Assembly: GCF_018780075.1 (NCBI RefSeq)
Contig: NZ_JADMKB010000034.1
Span: 21,108 to 85,107 of the forward strand
DNA from: Hydrogenophaga sp.
GTDB lineage: Bacteria > Pseudomonadota > Gammaproteobacteria > Burkholderiales > Burkholderiaceae_C
Length of the DNA stretch: 64,000 nucleotides
Reading direction: 5' to 3'
Both the position numbers and the translations under genes were made by a program. The notes under the pieces are model-generated. The model was not told the DNA's origin, did no database searches, and worked only from the letters and a program-made list of their open reading frames with translations. The first letter of the stretch is position 1. Each line of letters starts with the position of its first letter. This document shows positions 8,382-17,252 of this stretch, piece after piece.

Positions 8382-9242
8382 ATGAAATCCGTGTCCCACA
8401 TCCAGCGCAACCCGCACGGCCATTGGGTCGGTGACGGCTTCCCGGTGCGCAGCATCTTTTCGTACAACGACAACCCGACGGCGTTCTCGCCGTTCCTGCT
8501 GCTCGATTTCGGCGGCCCCACCACCTTCGACGCGACCACGAAGCGCCGCGGCGTGGGCGCGCACCCGCACCGCGGTTTCGAGACCGTGACCATCGTCTAC
8601 AACGGCGAGGTCTCGCACCGCGACTCGACCGGCGCGGGCGGCACCATCGGCCCCGGCGATGTGCAGTGGATGACGGCCGCGTCGGGCATCGTGCACGAGG
8701 AGTTCCACAGCGAGGCCTTCGCCCGCAGCGGCGGGCCGTTCCAGATGGTGCAGCTGTGGGTGAACCTGCCGGCGCGTGACAAAATGGCGCCGCCCGGTTA
8801 CCAGGGCATCACCGCGGCGCAAACGCCCACGGTGGACTTGCCCGAAGGGGCTGGCACCGCACGCCTGATCGCGGGCTCGTTGCTCGGCGCGCAAGGCCCG
8901 GCGCACACCTTCACCCCCATGCAGGTGTGGGACGTGCAGATCAAGGCCGGCCACACCGTGACCCTGCCCGCGCCTGAGGGCCACACCACGGTGCCGCTGG
9001 TGCTCAAGGGCCGGGTGAAGACGCAGGACGGCGCCGAAGCGACCGATGCCGAGATGATCGTTTACGAGCGCGCGGGCGAGGGGGTGACGCTCACCGCCGT
9101 GACCGACACCACCCTGCTCTGGCTGGCAGGTGAACCCATCGACGAACCGGTGGTGGGGTATGGGCCGTTCGTGATGAACAGCGAAGCCGAGATCCACCAG
9201 GCCTTTGCCGACTTTCAGAGCGGCGCCATGGGCAGGCTTTGA
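8382..9242 (+). CDS. Pirin-family bicupin protein (first of two)
   Basis: A 286-residue pirin. The N-terminal cupin carries the metal-binding pattern HPHRGFETVTIVYNGEVSHRD and later HEEF (histidines and glutamate coordinating Fe). The second, C-terminal cupin is degenerate, as usual. Some family members show quercetinase activity and others are redox-sensing co-regulators; nothing here decides between these. A strong Shine-Dalgarno sequence AAAAGGAG precedes the ATG. It is followed 26 bases later by a second pirin. Confidence 0.88.
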   Translation: MKSVSHIQRNPHGHWVGDGFPVRSIFSYNDNPTAFSPFLLLDFGGPTTFDATTKRRGVGAHPHRGFETVTIVYNGEVSHRDSTGAGGTIGPGDVQWMTAASGIVHEEFHSEAFARSGGPFQMVQLWVNLPARDKMAPPGYQGITAAQTPTVDLPEGAGTARLIAGSLLGAQGPAHTFTPMQVWDVQIKAGHTVTLPAPEGHTTVPLVLKGRVKTQDGAEATDAEMIVYERAGEGVTLTAVTDTTLLWLAGEPIDEPVVGYGPFVMNSEAEIHQAFADFQSGAMGRL

Positions 9243-9268
9243 CCACTCATCAATACAAGGAGAAAACG

Positions 9269-10138
9269 ATGCTGGACATGGTGATCAACGCCCGCGCGGC
9301 CGACCTCGGCCACGGCCTGATGGTGCGGCGCGTGCTGCCCTTCGCGAAGCGCCGCAATGTCGGCCCTTTCGTCTTTCTCGACCACGCCGGTCCGGTGCCG
9401 CTGCCTCCGCAGTACGACCGCGCCGCCGACGTGCGCCCGCACCCGCACATCGGGCTGTCCACCGTGAGCTACCTGCTCAGCGGCCAGATCATGCACCGCG
9501 ACAGCCTGGGCACGCTGCAGCTCATCCGCCCCGGCGAGGTGAACTGGATGACCGCCGGGCGCGGCATCACCCACAGTGAGCGCTTCACCCACCCCGATTC
9601 ATATGCCGACGGCGGACTGGAGCTGATGCAGCTCTGGGTGGCGCTGCCCGAGGCGGACGAAGAATGTGATCCCGCGTTCACCCACTACCCGGCGAGCGCC
9701 TTGCCGGTGATCGAATCGGAAGGTGTGTGGATGCGCCTGGTGGCCGGCAGCGCCTACGGCGAGAGCAGCCCGGTGCACACGCACTCACCGCTGTTCTACC
9801 TGCACACCGAGTGGCAGGCCGGCGCACGCAAGGCCCTGCCCGGCGGCCACCGCGAACAGGCGGTGTACGTGGCCAAGGGCGAGATTCAACACGCGGGCGA
9901 GGTCTACCAGCCCGGCCAGTTGCTGGTGTTCGGCGACGACGTGGATGCGGTGATCACCGCCCGCACGCCGGCCACGCTGATGCTCTTCGGCGGCGAGCCC
10001 CTGGGCGAGCGCCACATCTTCTGGAACTTCGTGTCATCGCGCAAAGAGCGCATCGAGCAGGCCAAGGCCGACTGGGCCGCCGGCCGCTTCGCGCTGCCGC
10101 CGGACGACAAGGACGAGTGGATTCCGCTGCCAGCCTGA
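9269..10138 (+). CDS. Pirin-family bicupin protein (second of two)
   Basis: A 289-residue pirin related to the preceding one but clearly diverged. The metal motif appears as RPHPHIGLSTVSYLLSG, MHRDS and ITHSER. I chose ATG 9269 over an in-frame TTG at 9239 because a good Shine-Dalgarno AAGGAG lies at 9257-9262. The pair is probably one operon with the upstream pirin. After the stop come a short GC hairpin (10204-10220) and a repeat element shared with the end of the convergent epimerase gene. Confidence 0.87.
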   Translation: MLDMVINARAADLGHGLMVRRVLPFAKRRNVGPFVFLDHAGPVPLPPQYDRAADVRPHPHIGLSTVSYLLSGQIMHRDSLGTLQLIRPGEVNWMTAGRGITHSERFTHPDSYADGGLELMQLWVALPEADEECDPAFTHYPASALPVIESEGVWMRLVAGSAYGESSPVHTHSPLFYLHTEWQAGARKALPGGHREQAVYVAKGEIQHAGEVYQPGQLLVFGDDVDAVITARTPATLMLFGGEPLGERHIFWNFVSSRKERIEQAKADWAAGRFALPPDDKDEWIPLPA

Positions 10139-10239
10139 AGGCCGGTGGACCAGCGCTGGCTCACCCAGAGGGTGATGCCAAGAGCAGCGCCAGCAGAGAA
10201 AGAACGCGCCCGGAGCGCGTGCCCCAACCCAGAACACGG

Positions 10240-10311
10240 CGGAACCGGCTCCGCCGGGCCGCTCGTGTTGCCCCCCCTCAGGGGGGTGACGCCGCAGGCG
10301 GCGCGGGGGGG
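10240..10311 (+). repeat. Dispersed hairpin repeat, copy 1 (overlaps epimerase 3' end)
   Basis: A 72-bp element with three nested inverted repeats: CCGGCTCCGCCGG, CCCCCCTCAGGGGGG and CGCCGCAGGCGGCG, ending in a G run. The same architecture and much of the sequence recur at 25436-25510 in the same orientation. The minus-strand epimerase reads through it: its last 11 codons and its TGA (10278-10280, in the middle loop) lie inside the repeat. Confidence 0.75.
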
Positions 10312-11309
10312 ACTCCGTAATAAGTCCGGTACCAGTCCACAAACCGCTGCACACCGACCTGCAGGTCGGTGTCGGCGCGCACGCCGAAGCCCCGCTCCAG
10401 CGCCGAGGTGTCGGCCCAGGTGTCGGGCACATCGCCCTGCTGCATGGGCATGAAATGTTTGATGGCTTCGCGGCCCGTGGCCTGTTCCAGGCAGGCGATG
10501 AAGTCCATCAGCGGCACCGGGCCGTTGTGGCCCACGTTGAGCACGCGGTGCGCGGCCTGCCCGTCGTGCGCCACCGGCGGCACGCCCGCCACCGCGAGCA
10601 CGGCGTCGACCACGTCGTCCACGAAGGTGAAGTCGCGGCGCATCTGGCCGTGGTTGTAGACGTCGATGGGCCGGCCTTCGAAGATCGCGCGCACGAACTT
10701 GAAGATCGCCATGTCCGGCCGGCCCCAGGGGCCGTAGACCGTGAAGAAGCGCAGCGCGCTCGCCGGGATGCCGTAGAGGTGGCTGTAGCTGTGGGCCATC
10801 AGCTCGTTGGCCTTCTTGCTCGCGGCGTAGAGCGAGATCGGCGCGTCGGTCACCATGTCTTCGCGCAGCGGCATCTGGCGCGCCGCGCCGTAGATGGAGC
10901 TCGACGAGGCGTACACGAGGTGCTTCACCCCATGGTGGCGGCAGCCTTCGAGCACGGTCAGCATGCCGGCGAGGTTGCTGTCGAGGTAGGCCATCGGGTG
11001 CTCCACCGAGTACCGCACGCCGGCCTGCGCCGCGAGGTGCAGCACGATGTCGTAGTGCCCCTCGTCGAACAGCTTCGCCGTGGCCTCGCGCTCGGCGAGG
11101 TCGAGCCGGTGGAACACGAAACCGGGCCGCGCCTGCAGCAGCCTGAGCCGCGCCTCCTTGAGGCTGGGCTCGTAGTACGGGCTCATGTTGTCCACGCCGT
11201 CCACGGCCAGCCCGAGGTCCAGCAGGCGCTGGCTCAGGTGAAAGCCGATGAAGCCGGCGGCGCCGGTGATCAGGATGCGCGGCGCAGGAAGGGTCTCAAG
11301 CAGGTTCAT
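10278..11309 (-). CDS. UDP-glucuronate 4-epimerase (NAD-dependent SDR)
   Basis: A 343-residue extended short-chain dehydrogenase that would convert UDP-glucuronate to UDP-galacturonate. The NAD-binding motif is GAAGFIG (residues 16-22). The catalytic set is S135-S138 in YASSSSIYG and Y161-x3-K165 in YAASKK. Segments such as YYEPSLKEARL, RFFTVYGPWGRPDMA and GQMRRDFTFVDD are typical of LpsL/RkpI-type glucuronate epimerases rather than GalE. The ATG overlaps the stop of the GT39 gene (ATGA). The proline/alanine-rich C-terminal tail is encoded by the dispersed repeat, so it is a recent extension and not part of the fold. Context suggests it supplies UDP-GalA to the upstream transferases. Confidence 0.88.
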   Translation of the reverse strand: MNLLETLPAPRILITGAAGFIGFHLSQRLLDLGLAVDGVDNMSPYYEPSLKEARLRLLQARPGFVFHRLDLAEREATAKLFDEGHYDIVLHLAAQAGVRYSVEHPMAYLDSNLAGMLTVLEGCRHHGVKHLVYASSSSIYGAARQMPLREDMVTDAPISLYAASKKANELMAHSYSHLYGIPASALRFFTVYGPWGRPDMAIFKFVRAIFEGRPIDVYNHGQMRRDFTFVDDVVDAVLAVAGVPPVAHDGQAAHRVLNVGHNGPVPLMDFIACLEQATGREAIKHFMPMQQGDVPDTWADTSALERGFGVRADTDLQVGVQRFVDWYRTYYGVPPAPPAASPP

Positions 11310-13027
11310 GGCAGGACACCCCGGATGTCGGGGCGGTAGACGAAGCGCTGGGCCCGGGTGGGCGCGGCACAGCTCGCGCGCATGGCGTCGGCACCGAACA
11401 GCACCCACTCGCGGCGGTGCGCCTCGCCCAGCGAGACGGCCTTGGCCACATCGAAACACTCGAGCGTCGCGTCGGTCGGCACCAGCAGCTGGCGGTTCGG
11501 CGCTTCGCGCATCCAGACCCAGGCGTTGCGCTCCTGCTGCGCCAGCGGCGCGAGGTAGCTGAAGTGGGTCAGCGGGCGGTGGCTGAACAGCAAGAACTGC
11601 TCTTTGAAAAAGATGAGCGCCAGTTCAGCGTTCGCCGGCAGCTTCTGTTCCACCTGCTCCATCATGTCCTGCGGCGTGCGGTAGGGGTCGACACGCGGCC
11701 AGATCATCAGCGACACGAACACCCAGATCGTGAGGCTGGTGGCGGCCATGCGCACCAGCAGGTCGCGCCGGCGGATCACGATCAGCAGCACCAACAAGGT
11801 CGTGCCCATGGTGATCAGCGGCGTGGCCAGTGTGGCGATCAGCTCGGCGTAGTCGGGCGCCTTGCGCAGCAGGCGCTCGGGCGAGAACCGCAGCATCAGA
11901 CCCAGGCCACCGAGCGCCGCCGCGAGCGCACACAGGAACCACTGGAAAAAAGCACTGGTGCGCCCGCCCAGCCCCTGCGCACGGACCTTGGTCCACAGCA
12001 CGCCCATCACCAGCGCCAGCATGGGCAGGGCTGGGAAGATGTAGACCTCGCGCTTGCCCGAGCTGATCGAGAAGAAGAGCAGCACCAGTCCGACCCAGGC
12101 CAGCAGCACCTTGAGCCGGGGGTCCTCGCGCAACAGCGCCAGCAGCGACCGGAAGAACACCAGCAGCAGCACCGGCAGCGGGAACCAGACAGTCGGGATC
12201 GCCTGCGTGAAGAAGTAGTGCCAGGGCTTGACGTGGTGCCAGGCGTTGACGAAGCGCTCGCCGGTCTGGCGGAACAGCAGGTCGTTGCGGTAGGCCACCA
12301 TGGTGTCGGTGCCAATGCTGTGCACCTGCCAGAGCATGGGGCCCAGCCACAGCGCCACGGTGGCCGCCATCACCAACACGCCCGCCACCAGCTTCCAGCG
12401 CCACACCGGCACCGCGCCGCCGCCAGGGTTCTTCGCCCAGAAGGCCAATGGCAGCAACATCAGCAGCGGCAGGAAACCCACCCCCTTGGTCATGATGCCC
12501 AGCGCCATCGCAGCCCACGCCGTGAAGTACCAGCCCCAGTGCGGCCCGGTGAAAAAGTGGCGCAGCAGGCCGTAGCAGCCCAGCGTGATCCAGAAGGTCA
12601 CGAGCGCGTCGATCTGGCCGGCCTTGCCCTGCAGCAGGAACTGCGGCGTGAACACCAGCACCAGCACCGCGAACAGCGCGGCCTGCGGGCTCCACAGGCG
12701 GCGGCCGAGGTCGTGCACCAGCATCAGCGTGCCCACCGAGGCCAGCGCGCTCGGCAGCAGGAACGAGAGCTTCAGGTGGCCCAGCAGCGCAAACGCCGCG
12801 GCGCTGAACCACATGAACACCGGCGGTTTGTCGGGGTAGGGCTCACCACCGCGTGTGGGAAACAGCCACTGGCCGCTTTCGACCATCTCGCGCGCCACCT
12901 GGGCAAAGCGCGGCTCGTCGGCGGGCCAGGGGTAGCGCAGCCCGATGCCGAGCAACAACACGATGGCGGTGGCGGCAAGCCAGAACAGCGCCTGCCGGCG
13001 GGCAGCGTCGTCAGTGGGCAGGGACAT
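11306..13027 (-). CDS. GT39/ArnT-like polyprenyl-phosphate-sugar transferase
   Basis: A 573-residue integral membrane protein with about 11-12 hydrophobic segments. The first periplasmic loop carries DEPRFAQVAREMVESGQW, which matches the catalytic acidic motif of ArnT and protein mannosyltransferases. These enzymes move a sugar from a lipid-phosphate donor to an acceptor on the outer face of the inner membrane; for ArnT and RgtA-D the acceptor is lipid A or LPS core. It overlaps the VTT gene by 17 bases and the epimerase by 4. The neighbouring UDP-GlcA epimerase and GT2 suggest galacturonic acid as the sugar (inference); aminoarabinose is less likely because no arnA or arnB is present. Confidence 0.85.
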   Translation of the reverse strand: MSLPTDDAARRQALFWLAATAIVLLLGIGLRYPWPADEPRFAQVAREMVESGQWLFPTRGGEPYPDKPPVFMWFSAAAFALLGHLKLSFLLPSALASVGTLMLVHDLGRRLWSPQAALFAVLVLVFTPQFLLQGKAGQIDALVTFWITLGCYGLLRHFFTGPHWGWYFTAWAAMALGIMTKGVGFLPLLMLLPLAFWAKNPGGGAVPVWRWKLVAGVLVMAATVALWLGPMLWQVHSIGTDTMVAYRNDLLFRQTGERFVNAWHHVKPWHYFFTQAIPTVWFPLPVLLLVFFRSLLALLREDPRLKVLLAWVGLVLLFFSISSGKREVYIFPALPMLALVMGVLWTKVRAQGLGGRTSAFFQWFLCALAAALGGLGLMLRFSPERLLRKAPDYAELIATLATPLITMGTTLLVLLIVIRRRDLLVRMAATSLTIWVFVSLMIWPRVDPYRTPQDMMEQVEQKLPANAELALIFFKEQFLLFSHRPLTHFSYLAPLAQQERNAWVWMREAPNRQLLVPTDATLECFDVAKAVSLGEAHRREWVLFGADAMRASCAAPTRAQRFVYRPDIRGVLP

Positions 13028-13694
13028 GCGGATGCTCTTTGCGGAACCGGTGCAGGCGTTGTTTGAAGCCGTGATGGTAGAGGTACAGACCCAGCCCGGT
13101 GGACAGCACCAGCATCACCAGGCTGACCCAGAGCTGCGAACTGTCGTGCAGCGCGAAGCCCGAACCCGCGTAGGCGAACAGCAGCATCTGCGGCAGGTAG
13201 CCCAGCAGGCTGCCGAAGAACACGGCGACCGGCCGCAGGTCGGACAGGGCCGCCGCGATGTTGGTCACGAGGTTGCTGCCCACCGGAATCAGGCGGATCA
13301 CGCAGATCCAGATCCAGGTGTCTTCGGCCAGCACCGCCTTGATCAGCCCGATCTTCTGCGCGTGTTTCTGCCGCACCCACTCGAAGCCCAGCTTGTGCAC
13401 CGCGAGCATGGTCAGCATGGCGCCGCAGCCCGTGAGCAGCGTGCCGATCAGGCCGCCCTGCCAGCCGCCGAACAGGAAGCCGCAGCTGAAGGCCAGCACC
13501 TGGCGCGGGCCGCCCAGCGCGGTGTAGACGACGGCGCCGACGACGAACACCGGCCAGGCGATGGCCCAATGTTGCTGGAACAGCTGCTGCAGCAAGACCT
13601 CTTCGGTGACCGGTCCCCACCAGCCCAGGTGCAGGGACAGGAAGGCCAGCGTCAGGACCGCCGTGAGCAGCAGGGGCTTAGTGAGGCTTTTCAT
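13011..13694 (-). CDS. VTT/DedA-type (TVP38/TMEM64) membrane protein
   Basis: A 227-residue protein with about five or six transmembrane segments. The central VTT signature is visible as AFSCGFLFGGWQGGLIGT and IRLIPVGSNLVTNIAAAL, with the arginine-proline pair and the re-entrant loop typical of the family. Members include undecaprenyl-phosphate flippases, and DedA proteins of Burkholderia are needed for polymyxin resistance. Its place between a polyprenyl-phosphate-sugar synthase and a polyprenyl-phosphate-sugar transferase suggests lipid-carrier recycling or flipping (inference). It overlaps both neighbours by 17 bases. Confidence 0.85.
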   Translation of the reverse strand: MKSLTKPLLLTAVLTLAFLSLHLGWWGPVTEEVLLQQLFQQHWAIAWPVFVVGAVVYTALGGPRQVLAFSCGFLFGGWQGGLIGTLLTGCGAMLTMLAVHKLGFEWVRQKHAQKIGLIKAVLAEDTWIWICVIRLIPVGSNLVTNIAAALSDLRPVAVFFGSLLGYLPQMLLFAYAGSGFALHDSSQLWVSLVMLVLSTGLGLYLYHHGFKQRLHRFRKEHPHVPAH

Positions 13695-14484
13695 GCGCGG
13701 GGATGGACTGGACCTGCGCGACGACCGGGCGCTTGCCGCGCCGCGCCAGCCACATCACCCCCGCCATGTCGACCAGGCCGACCCAGAGCCGGTTCCAGGC
13801 GTTGTACTTGGACACGCCCACGTGCCGCGCACGGTGGTTCACCGGCACGACGCGGATCACGCCGCCCAGCCGCAAGACCAGCGCCGGCAGGTAGCGGTGC
13901 ATGTGGTCGAAGTACGGCAGCCGCAACCAGGTCTCGCGCGGGATCAGCTTCAGGCCACAGCCGGTGTCGGGCACCTGGTCGCTCAGCAGCTTCTGCCGCA
14001 CGGCGTTGGCGATGCGCGACTGGAACTTCTTCCACTCGGTGTCCTGGCGGTTCTTGCGGTAGCCGGCGATGCAGAAGTGGGCCGACTGCGACTCGGTCTC
14101 GCGCGCCGAGCGCAGCAGCCCGGGCATGTCGGCGGGATCGTTCTGGCCGTCGCCGTCGATGGTGATGAGGTAGCGGCCGCGGGCCTGCAGGGCCGCGCTG
14201 CACAGCGCTGTGCTCTGGCCCACGCTGGCCTGGTGGCGCACCAGCTGGCCGGCCGCGCCCAGGTCGGTGCAGCTCTGCACGAACTCGTCGCCGGTGCCGT
14301 CGTCGCTGCCGTCATCGACCAGCACGATCTCGAAGGCGCACTCGGGACGCAGCGCGGTCACCACCTCGTTCACGAGTTTGCCGATGTTGCCGGCTTCGTT
14401 CTTGGCGGGAATCAGCACCGACACCAGCGGGGCATCGCCCGTCTGCGCGGCGCCAGCGGCGTTCGCCGGGCGGGGATTTGTCAT
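13678..14484 (-). CDS. GT2 polyprenyl-phosphate glycosyltransferase (DPM/RgtE/ArnC-like)
   Basis: A 268-residue GT2 enzyme with VSVLIPAKNEAGNI at the start of the nucleotide-binding fold, VLVDDGSDDGT, and the metal-binding TIDGDGQNDPADMP. These motifs are those of dolichyl/undecaprenyl-phosphate sugar synthases. No ArnC-type C-terminal pair of transmembrane helices is evident, so it resembles DPM1 or rhizobial RgtE. The start ATG 14484 is preferred over an in-frame start at 14535. It is the first gene of a four-gene overlapping operon. In Rhizobium, RgtE makes the lipid-linked GalA used by RgtA-D; the same chemistry is inferred here. Confidence 0.85.
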   Translation of the reverse strand: MTNPRPANAAGAAQTGDAPLVSVLIPAKNEAGNIGKLVNEVVTALRPECAFEIVLVDDGSDDGTGDEFVQSCTDLGAAGQLVRHQASVGQSTALCSAALQARGRYLITIDGDGQNDPADMPGLLRSARETESQSAHFCIAGYRKNRQDTEWKKFQSRIANAVRQKLLSDQVPDTGCGLKLIPRETWLRLPYFDHMHRYLPALVLRLGGVIRVVPVNHRARHVGVSKYNAWNRLWVGLVDMAGVMWLARRGKRPVVAQVQSIPAHEKPH

Positions 14485-14574
14485 TGTGGGTTCACCAGGG
14501 AGATTCGACGCACTGGGTGGGGCTGTGTGCCACACGGCGCAGGAAAGGCGCAGAAGCGAGTTTTGCGGACGATG

Positions 14575-14591
14575 CTTAAGAAGACCTTAAG
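14575..14591 (-). promoter_or_regulatory. PmrA-box-like direct repeat upstream of the GT2-VTT-GT39-epimerase operon
   Basis: CTTAAG, five bases, CTTAAG. This fits the published PmrA/BasR box form HTTAAD-N5-HTTAAD exactly. It lies 91 bases upstream of the GT2 start in a 158-bp gap whose other side is azlD (also on the minus strand, transcribed away). No pmrAB pair is seen in the window. The site is seen directly; its use by PmrA is inferred. Confidence 0.6.
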
Positions 14592-14642
14592 TCGGCCCGC
14601 ACCGATCCGCTTATTTTCCCACGCGCGAGCACCGGGCGCCCC

Positions 14643-14978
14643 TCACCAGCCCAGGCCGATGTGCAAAGGCAGGTACACCGCCATGCCCGACACGATGGTG
14701 CCCAGCACACTGCGCTGCCAGACGAACCAGGCCGCGCCCGCCACGGCGGCGAACAGGCGCGCGTCCTGCCAAGTCTGAACCAGGTGGCCCTGCGTCATCA
14801 CGATCTCCGGGATCACCACGGCCGAGAGTGCGGCGATGGGCGCGTACTGCAGGCCGCGCTGCGCCCAGTGCGGCAGGCTCCAGGGCTTGCTGGAGAAGAA
14901 GAAGAAACCCCGCGTGATGGCGGTGATGCAGCCCATGCCGAGGATGGTCAGCAGGGTCCAGGGATCGAGGTCAAACAT
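14643..14978 (-). CDS. azlD: AzlD-type branched-chain amino-acid exporter subunit
   Basis: A 111-residue hydrophobic protein with about four transmembrane helices, typical of the small subunit (AzlD/YgaH) that pairs with AzlC/YgaZ to export branched-chain amino acids such as valine. The N-terminal ILGMGCITAITRGFFF segment matches the family. It overlaps azlC by 8 bases and is last in the def-fmt-azlC-azlD run. Confidence 0.88.
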   Translation of the reverse strand: MFDLDPWTLLTILGMGCITAITRGFFFFSSKPWSLPHWAQRGLQYAPIAALSAVVIPEIVMTQGHLVQTWQDARLFAAVAGAAWFVWQRSVLGTIVSGMAVYLPLHIGLGW

Positions 14979-15708
14979 GCTTCGCCCCCGGCGGTGGCGG
15001 CGACGCCTTCTCGATCACCAGGCAGATCGCCACCGCCGCCGCGATGGCCACCAGGATGTTGAGCCGCAGCGGCAGGGCCCACGCCGCCACCGCCGCCGCG
15101 CCGGCCACACCGGCCGAGACGACCCGCAGCTGCGAGCTCGCCAGCGAACACAGCAGGCCCAGCAAGGCCAGGATGCCGGCAAAACCCAGGCCCCAAGCGG
15201 TGGGCACGGCGTTGGCCAGCACCACGCCGACCACGCTGGCGCTCATCCAGGCCACGTAGTTCACCGCGCAGTTGCCCGCGAGGTAGGCCTGCTGGCGCGC
15301 GATGCCGTCGGCGTCGGTGGCCACGTGCGGGTATCGGCGCACGAAATACACGTAGGTCAGGTCGCCGGTGTAAAAGCCGGTGACGATGCGCTGCCAGCGT
15401 GGCAGGTGCATCACATAGGGTCGCAGGTGGATGGAGAACACCACGAACCGCAGGTTGACGCAGAACGAGGCCGCCAGGATCACCCACATCGGCGCGCCGG
15501 CCACGATCATGGGCACGGCCGCGAGCTGCGCGCTGCCGGCAAACACGATCACCGTCATCAACAGGGCTTCGATCACCGACAGCCCCGACTTGACCATGGC
15601 CACGCCGGTCATCAGGCCCCAGGCGCCGATGCCCACGGCCACTGAGGCCTGGTCGCGGAAACCTTCCCAGAATTCCGCGTGGCGGCGGTGTTCGGCCAGA
15701 AAAAACAT
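14971..15708 (-). CDS. azlC: AzlC-type branched-chain amino-acid exporter subunit
   Basis: A 245-residue inner-membrane protein with about seven hydrophobic segments. The N-terminal ASVAVGIGAWGLMTGVAM and FAGSAQLAAVPMIVAGAP are characteristic of AzlC/YgaZ. With AzlD it forms an exporter. Its ATG shares one base with the fmt stop (TGATG), so translation is coupled to fmt. Confidence 0.9.
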   Translation of the reverse strand: MFFLAEHRRHAEFWEGFRDQASVAVGIGAWGLMTGVAMVKSGLSVIEALLMTVIVFAGSAQLAAVPMIVAGAPMWVILAASFCVNLRFVVFSIHLRPYVMHLPRWQRIVTGFYTGDLTYVYFVRRYPHVATDADGIARQQAYLAGNCAVNYVAWMSASVVGVVLANAVPTAWGLGFAGILALLGLLCSLASSQLRVVSAGVAGAAAVAAWALPLRLNILVAIAAAVAICLVIEKASPPPPGAKHV

Positions 15709-16691
15709 CAGCCGGCGGCTTTCACGGCGGCGTCCAGCACCTGGCCGGGCACGAGCGGAAAACCGCGCAAGAATTCGCCCGCGGGCAACCGCTTGCCTCC
15801 GGCGCGCTGCAACTCGGTCAGCACCAGCACGCCGTCTCCGGTCGACACGCGAATGCCGTCGGCGCCCGCCGACAGCACCTGGCCGGGCACGCCCGCAGCG
15901 CGAGCGGCCTCGGGGTGCGCGGCCCAGACCTTGATCGCCTCGCCCGCCAGCGCCGTTGCGGCGCCCGGGGCCGGGTTGAAGGCCCGCACCCGCCGCTCGA
16001 TCACTGCCGCGGGCAGCGCCCAGTCAACGGCGGCTTCGGCCTTCTCGATCTTGTGCGCGTAGGTCACCCCGTCCGCTGGCTGCTTTTCAGCGGCCAATCC
16101 GCCGCAGGCGGCCAGCTCCAGCGCTTCGACGATCAGGCGACCGCCCAACGTGGCCAACCGGTCGTGCAGGCTGCCCGTGGTGTCGTCGGTGCCAATGGCC
16201 AGCCGTTCCATCAGCAGCATGTCGCCGGTGTCCAGGCCCGCGTCCATCTGCATGATGGTCACGCCGGTCTGCACATCGCCCGCCTCGATGGCGCGGTGGA
16301 TGGGCGCCGCGCCGCGCCAGCGCGGCAGGAGGGACGCGTGGATGTTGAGGCATCCCTTCACAGGCGCATCGAGCACCCACTGCGGCAGGATCAGTCCGTA
16401 AGCGGCGACCACCATGGCATTGGCCTTCGCGGCAAGAATGGCTTCGTGCGCGGCGGTGGCGTCTTCGGGGTATTTGCCGTCCAGCCGAAGGCTGCGCGGC
16501 TGCGCCACCGCGATGCCATGTTCCAGCGCGCACTGCTTGACCGGCGACGCCTGCAGCTTCATGCCACGACCAGCCGGCCGATCGGGCTGGGTCAGCACCA
16601 ATGGAATCTCGAATCCCGCCGCGAGCAGGCGCTCCAGCGCCACACGGGCGAACGCCGGCGTGCCGGCGAAGACCACACGCATGGCCGTCAT
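15708..16691 (-). CDS. fmt: Methionyl-tRNA formyltransferase
   Basis: Formylates the initiator Met-tRNA with 10-formyl-THF. The 327-residue length is normal. Visible landmarks are VFAGTPAFA at the N-terminus, [10 protein letters not shown], the catalytic-loop segment [15 protein letters not shown] with N-terminal Asn/His context, and a C-terminal OB-like tRNA-binding domain. Two starts are close: ATG 16691 (MTAMRVV) and ATG 16682 (MRVVFAG). I use 16691 because it forms an ATGA overlap with the def stop. It is the second gene of the operon. Confidence 0.95.
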   Translation of the reverse strand: MTAMRVVFAGTPAFARVALERLLAAGFEIPLVLTQPDRPAGRGMKLQASPVKQCALEHGIAVAQPRSLRLDGKYPEDATAAHEAILAAKANAMVVAAYGLILPQWVLDAPVKGCLNIHASLLPRWRGAAPIHRAIEAGDVQTGVTIMQMDAGLDTGDMLLMERLAIGTDDTTGSLHDRLATLGGRLIVEALELAACGGLAAEKQPADGVTYAHKIEKAEAAVDWALPAAVIERRVRAFNPAPGAATALAGEAIKVWAAHPEAARAAGVPGQVLSAGADGIRVSTGDGVLVLTELQRAGGKRLPAGEFLRGFPLVPGQVLDAAVKAAG

Positions 16692-17209
16692 GCCTTCTGC
16701 GCTTCGCGTTGCGATTTCAGCAACTTGCCTTTGATCCGGTTGCGTTTGAGCGGCGAAAGGTATTCCACGAACACCTTGCCCATCAGGTGGTCCATCTCGT
16801 GCTGGATGCACACGGCCAGCATGCCCTCGGCCTCGATCACGCGGCTCTGCCCCTCGGCATCCTGGGCCCGCACCTTCACGGCAATGGAACGCTCCACACC
16901 GTCGTAGATGCCCGGCACCGACAGGCAACCCTCCTCACCCTTGCGGGTTTCGGCGCTGGCCCAGTCGATCACCGGGTTGACCAACACCAGCGGCTGGTCG
17001 CGGGTTTCGCTCACGTCGATCACGACCAGGCGCTCGTGCACGTCCACTTGCGTGGCCGCCAGCCCGATGCCGCTGGCGTCGTACATGGTGGCCAGCATCC
17101 GCTCGATCAACGCGCGAAGGCGGTCGTCAAACGCCACCACCGGTTTCGCCACGGTGTGCAGGCGTGGGTCGGGGTAACGCAGGATGGGGAGCAAATCGGG
17201 CGGGTTCAT
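16688..17209 (-). CDS. def: Peptide deformylase
   Basis: Removes the formyl group from new polypeptides. It is 173 residues long and carries all three metal-site motifs: [18 protein letters not shown] (metal Cys) and QHEMDH (two metal His and the catalytic Glu). It is first of the def-fmt-azlC-azlD run and overlaps fmt as ATGA. A 10-bp inverted repeat lies in its leader at 17253-17282. Confidence 0.96.
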   Translation of the reverse strand: MNPPDLLPILRYPDPRLHTVAKPVVAFDDRLRALIERMLATMYDASGIGLAATQVDVHERLVVIDVSETRDQPLVLVNPVIDWASAETRKGEEGCLSVPGIYDGVERSIAVKVRAQDAEGQSRVIEAEGMLAVCIQHEMDHLMGKVFVEYLSPLKRNRIKGKLLKSQREAQKA

Positions 17210-17252
17210 GGCAAAGGCGGCGACGCAGCGGTCGGGGTCTGGGCAAAACGTT

